Program-made: the position numbers and the translations under genes | Source: Spirodela intermedia | Lineage: Eukaryota; Streptophyta; Magnoliopsida; Alismatales; Araceae | Direction: 5' to 3' | NCBI GenBank assembly: GCA_902729315.2 | Contig: LR746270.1 | Coordinates: 4,652,221 to 4,716,220 of the forward strand | DNA: 64,000 nt | Shown here: positions 60,865-64,000 of the stretch, in pieces | How positions within the stretch are numbered: the first letter of the stretch is position 1 | How the letters are laid out: the number at the start of each line of letters is the position of its first letter | Notes under the pieces: model-generated | Database searches by the model: none | What the model was told of the DNA's origin: nothing | Seen by the model: only the letters and a program-made list of their open reading frames with translations

Positions 60865-60896
60865 GTTGTCTTCGTGCGTTAGGGCTGTGGGTGTCA
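59024..60896. promoter_or_regulatory. Divergent region between SAUR and the Lys-rich nuclear protein gene
   Basis: 1.87 kb, extremely rich in CT and GA runs: 59171-59191 (GA), 59290-59403 (interrupted CT), 59682-59700 (CT), 59914-59945 (CT), 60282-60302 (GA), 60832-60862 (CT). G12 occurs at about 60139-60150, followed by CACGTG (about 60155). From 60330 to 60660 there are about ten GGGCC/GGCCC words, and none further upstream in comparable density, pointing to the promoter of the gene at 60897. No protein gene is supported. Confidence 0.55.
60832..60862 (+). repeat. (TC)15 microsatellite in the leader of the Lys-rich protein gene
   Basis: A perfect run ending 35 bp before the start codon at 60897, CT on the sense strand. 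Confidence 0.9.
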
Positions 60897-63380
60897 ATGG
60901 GTGCGAAGAAAGAAGGCCTCGGTGCGGGGAGGGAGGAAGAGGAAGACGAGGACAACGTGCCCATTGCATTATCGCGGGGCAAGCTCGCGAAGAGGCGTGA
61001 ACTGCATCATAGAAAGAGTCACGACGAAGACGACGATGATGACGACGGGGACTTCCCTATCCCCTTCCGTTCTATTGAGAGCAAGGAAAGGCCAGGGCCC
61101 CAGAACGGCAGAGGGTCTTTCAGGTTGAAGAAGGAAGGTGATGAAGAAGAGGTCGATGAGAAGCCCCCGAAGAAGGTTTGCTCCATTTTCCCCCTGCCCT
61201 GCCCTTTTTTCGTAGTGGCACTCCGTTTTAGGTGCCAATTTTTCATGATTTACGCGCCCATCTGTGTGTGAAGGAGACGAACGTTAAGAAGAACGAGGGC
61301 CCTAAGAGCAGTCCCGTGTCTGCTAGGGTGAAGGAGGAGCAGCCTACTGGGGAAGTATCGTCTGAAGATGAGGATGACGGAAAGGTGGCTTTCTCCTCTA
61401 GCTGTCTGGTTCTGAACGACGTCTTTTCCTTGCTATTTATTCTTAGCAGCATGCATCTCATTGCCCTTTTATTGGTTCTAGGACTCGAAGAAGAAGATAA
61501 AGAGAGGCACGGTGAAGACGAAGGTAGAGCAGAACAGCAAGATCGTCAAGAAGGTGAGCAAGGTCAAAACTGTAGAAGACGGGAAGAAGAAACCGAAGAA
61601 TGTGTATGATTTTCCGGGGCAGAGGCACGAGCCTCCCGAGGAGGTGCATTTCTTTGATCACAACGCCATTTGGATGTGTATTTTCTGTGCAGACTCAGGC
61701 TAAATTGTTCTGTGTTGATTTGTGATATGCATGAACTTGCAGAGAGACCCATTGAGGATTTTCTACGAAACACTGTATCAGCAGCTGCCTAGCAGCGAAA
61801 TGGCGCAGTTCTGGTATGAACATTTGACCGCACACTGCTTCTATGTTATTTCTCTTCATCAATAGCTGAGGTTGTCCCCACTCATAGCCGATCGGAAGCT
61901 TTTTTTCCCCCTTGTAATTCAGAATTGTACTATTTTTTCACATTTCTGGGCTTTTTTTGCATTTAATTTCTCACTGAAAATTAAACTCTTAAGGGCTCCA
62001 GTTGGAAGCTGTACGCTGAAAATTAAAATCCAAATAGCCATGTTTTGAAGGAAGTGATTTGCAGTGAACTTTATGCATATTATTATTTCATTATTTTTTG
62101 GGAATAATCTCTGCTGGCTGTTGGATCATGATAAAAACCTCGTTGGTTCAGCGTCATATTTGTTTCTAACCCATCTCCAGACTGTCGTGTTACTTGTATC
62201 TTATGAGGATGAGTGATGATCATGATATCTAGAAAAATAATAAAATCTTAAAGATGCAGTTAAGGTAATTAGAGAGATGTAGGAAGGACATCAACCGATC
62301 GAAGAGAATTCGATGAATGGAATCACATGTCAAGTTAAATTAAAAGAGAGAGAATAGGTGATGCCCATACCCATTGGGGTTATGACCCCTTAAATGCTTC
62401 ATCTTTAAGGAGGCACCTGAATAAAGCCGGAACAAGATACCATACCAGTGGTGGCCCTTTGCCGAAAGGCTAGGACAGAAGTAACGGGCAGTTCGAGCAA
62501 CGGGGATATTTAGTATCAACCCAATAGCAAGAGAAGGCATTGCCATGTAATGAGGAGAGAGGTGGGAGTGAAATGGACGTTTTTGAGGATCTGTGAAGAA
62601 TGAAAATAAGTAAATATTATAAGAGCTAGAATTTTTTTTTGTCCAGATGATGGTGAGCGGGGCTGTAAATGAAATCAGAGGTACAACCAAGAAATGAGTC
62701 GAGGAGAAATCGAATTTATTACCTTGGAAGATTATCTCAATCTCTAGGTGGAAAGCGTTCATGGAATCGTTATGTGCCTCGGCTGAGGGAGTTCCAGAAT
62801 GTGAGTCATTTTTGTCGCCCATTTGATGGAAATCGGGTGAATGAAAGAGGTTTATTTTCTGGAATCGTATGCCTTCTTCGGAGATTGCAGAGGTGAGTGC
62901 CAGAGTTCTCCGAAGCATGTCGCTCTCTCGTGGGTCCATGTGAATGGGTCTTGGTGAGTAGTGATTAAGGAGATCGCAGAGGTGGTCGGTCAGTTTACAG
63001 GGAGGGAGAGAACAGGGAGAAGGCCCACCGCATTCTTCCTCATATGGCTTCTAGGATGTGGGCTGTGTCTTCCATTGAAGTCAGCGTCGTAATTTTCTTC
63101 TGCTCGCAGGATGATGGAGTACGGCTTGCTCCCTCCTGAGGCCGCACACAAGATTTATGAGAAGAAGTTGAGGAAGAACCATCACAGCAAGCAGAGCTCG
63201 CCCGTCAAAGTTCCGCCGTCTGAGCAGACGGTAGATTCCGCGAAGAAAGCGAAGTATGTCTCGGCGGGGAAGACGGCGTCGAGGACGGCCGTTAAAAGGA
63301 AGGTCGACGACGCGTCTTCCGATGACGACGACTTCATCTCTTCGAGGAAGAAGCCCAAGAAGCAGAAGCTCGCCGGCTGA
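60897..63380 (+). CDS. Lys/Asp/Glu-rich nuclear protein, conserved in plants, function unknown
   Basis: Five exons: 60897-61175, 61274-61384, 61482-61643, 61743-61813, 63110-63380; 297 aa. It begins MGAKKEGLGAGREEEEDEDN, followed by DNVPIALSRGKLAKRREL and an Asp run (DEDDDDDDGD). Lys-rich stretches follow (DSKKKIKRGTVKTK). The most structured part is RQRHEPPEE-like sequence leading to RDPLRIFYETLYQQLPSSEM and AQFWMMEYGLLPPEAAHKIY, a short predicted helical domain (about residues 178-225). The tail has several nuclear localisation-type clusters (VKRKVDD, SRKKPKKQKLAG). I believe the LYxQ(L/V)P-SEMAQ-W block is conserved across plants but cannot name a characterised member; a chromatin or nucleolar role is inference from composition. 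The 1.3-kb last intron carries a long antisense open frame (62340-62939). Confidence 0.85.
62340..62939 (-). other. 199-codon antisense open frame inside an intron, unassigned
   Basis: An ATG-to-stop frame on minus within intron 4 of the Lys-rich protein gene. At about 600 nt it is long for AT-rich intron sequence. The product begins MDPRESDMLRRTLALTSAIS and contains ARTARYFCPSLSAKGHHWYG. I recognise no family. It may be a remnant of an inserted element or chance. The intron is far longer than the other three in the gene (98, 97 and 99 bp), which supports an insertion. Confidence 0.3.
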
Positions 63381-64000
63381 GGACGGGTTACTGGGCTCGT
63401 TTGTTCAGGGCAGAGGTGGCATGGACTAGTCCAATTTTGGCTAGGAAATCATCTGACCCACGTAGCCAATTTTATTTTTATTTTTTTAGATTTTTATTAT
63501 CTGAAGTAGTCGATGCCCGTATATCGATCTCTCCATCAGTATCCTGCAATCAATCCTAGATGTTGCTTAAAAGTCTATTCGGGATATTGTCTGCTTGTAC
63601 ATGAACGCTGGGCCAGGCCGGCGCATCCGACCCATAGCTTGTCGGATATCCGGAAGCGCCAAGCGCCGCCACTTCTGGCGGGGGAAGGCGTTTGGAGTTG
63701 CCCCCGAGCCCGTTGATCATTGCCCACCGAACCGGATCCAACTTACAGCCGTGAGGGAATCTTCTGCCCCCCGGTGTGTAGGCCAGTGCCGGAGTTGACC
63801 GTGGCTCGGCACTAGGAGAACTGCTTGGAATTGGTCCGCACCTGTCGCATCAACGCGTGGCTGAGGTTGTCACGGCGGAGGGGATGGGCGGACAGGGTCA
63901 ACTTGCTCCGTCGGTGGCGGGTGTCCTGTGTGACGAGACTAAGACAGCGAACTTTGAGCGTTGTCTCAATTTGGAATCGACGTGGGCAGACGGGGATCTT
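63381..64000. other. 3' flank and right edge of the window, nothing recognised
   Basis: The 3' region of the Lys-rich protein gene (T-rich to about 63500), then increasingly GC-rich sequence from about 63610 with short overlapping frames on both strands. No gene is supported; it may belong to a gene outside the window. Confidence 0.4.

Overview
This is a stretch of plant nuclear DNA, almost certainly from a flowering plant and most likely a monocot. The split genes have GT-AG introns and encode plant-specific families (SAUR, filament-like plant protein, group I bZIP, MUSTACHES-type receptor kinase). Several intronless genes are extremely GC-rich at third codon positions (arginine decarboxylase, the receptor kinase, GDP-mannose dehydratase, the methyltransferase), while the multi-exon genes are closer to 50% GC. 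That two-class composition is typical of many monocots. I cannot name the species. All exon joins were made by eye from splice consensus, reading phase and family resemblance, with no transcript evidence.

Layout. 1-388 (-): 5' end of a bHLH-MYC_N transcription factor cut by the window edge. About 900-2030: GC-rich non-coding-looking block. About 2040-9840: AT-rich desert with no supportable gene. 11659-13839 (+): intronless arginine decarboxylase with a TATA box and a roughly 490-nt AUG-free leader. 14354-19511 (+): nine-exon CGI-58/ABHD5-like lipase/acyltransferase. 20351-23785 (-): MUS/MUL-type LRR receptor kinase. 25140-25755 (+): histone H3.3. 27155-29291 (+): bZIP29/30-type group I bZIP. 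30061-33789 (+): conserved small coiled-coil protein of unknown function. 34274-35443 (-): GDP-mannose 4,6-dehydratase. 36347-38818 (-): Pin1-type parvulin. 39439-40626 (+): Golgi/membrane-anchored methyltransferase-like protein. 41494-44966 (+): Nudix hydrolase. 45354-46866 (-): plastid RbfA. 50835-56076 (+): filament-like plant protein. 58712-59023 (-): SAUR. 60897-63380 (+): Lys/Asp/Glu-rich nuclear protein of unknown function. 63381-64000: no gene seen.

The genes are independent housekeeping and developmental loci rather than an operon or biosynthetic cluster. One possible functional link is that ADC (polyamine synthesis) lies next to CGI-58, which has been tied to polyamine metabolism in Arabidopsis. 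I do not see a clearly novel multi-gene system. The points most worth a second look are regulatory or structural: the AUG-free ADC leader with a long non-AUG reading frame; a 78-nt in-frame, stop-free intron (exitron candidate) just before the acyltransferase motif of CGI-58; a GC-AG intron in the filament-like protein gene; an upstream frame overlapping the bZIP start; CT microsatellites that always lie in sense orientation close to start codons; dense GGGCC/GGCCC (site II-like) promoter clusters; several recent intronic tandem duplications; and two conserved proteins without assigned function.
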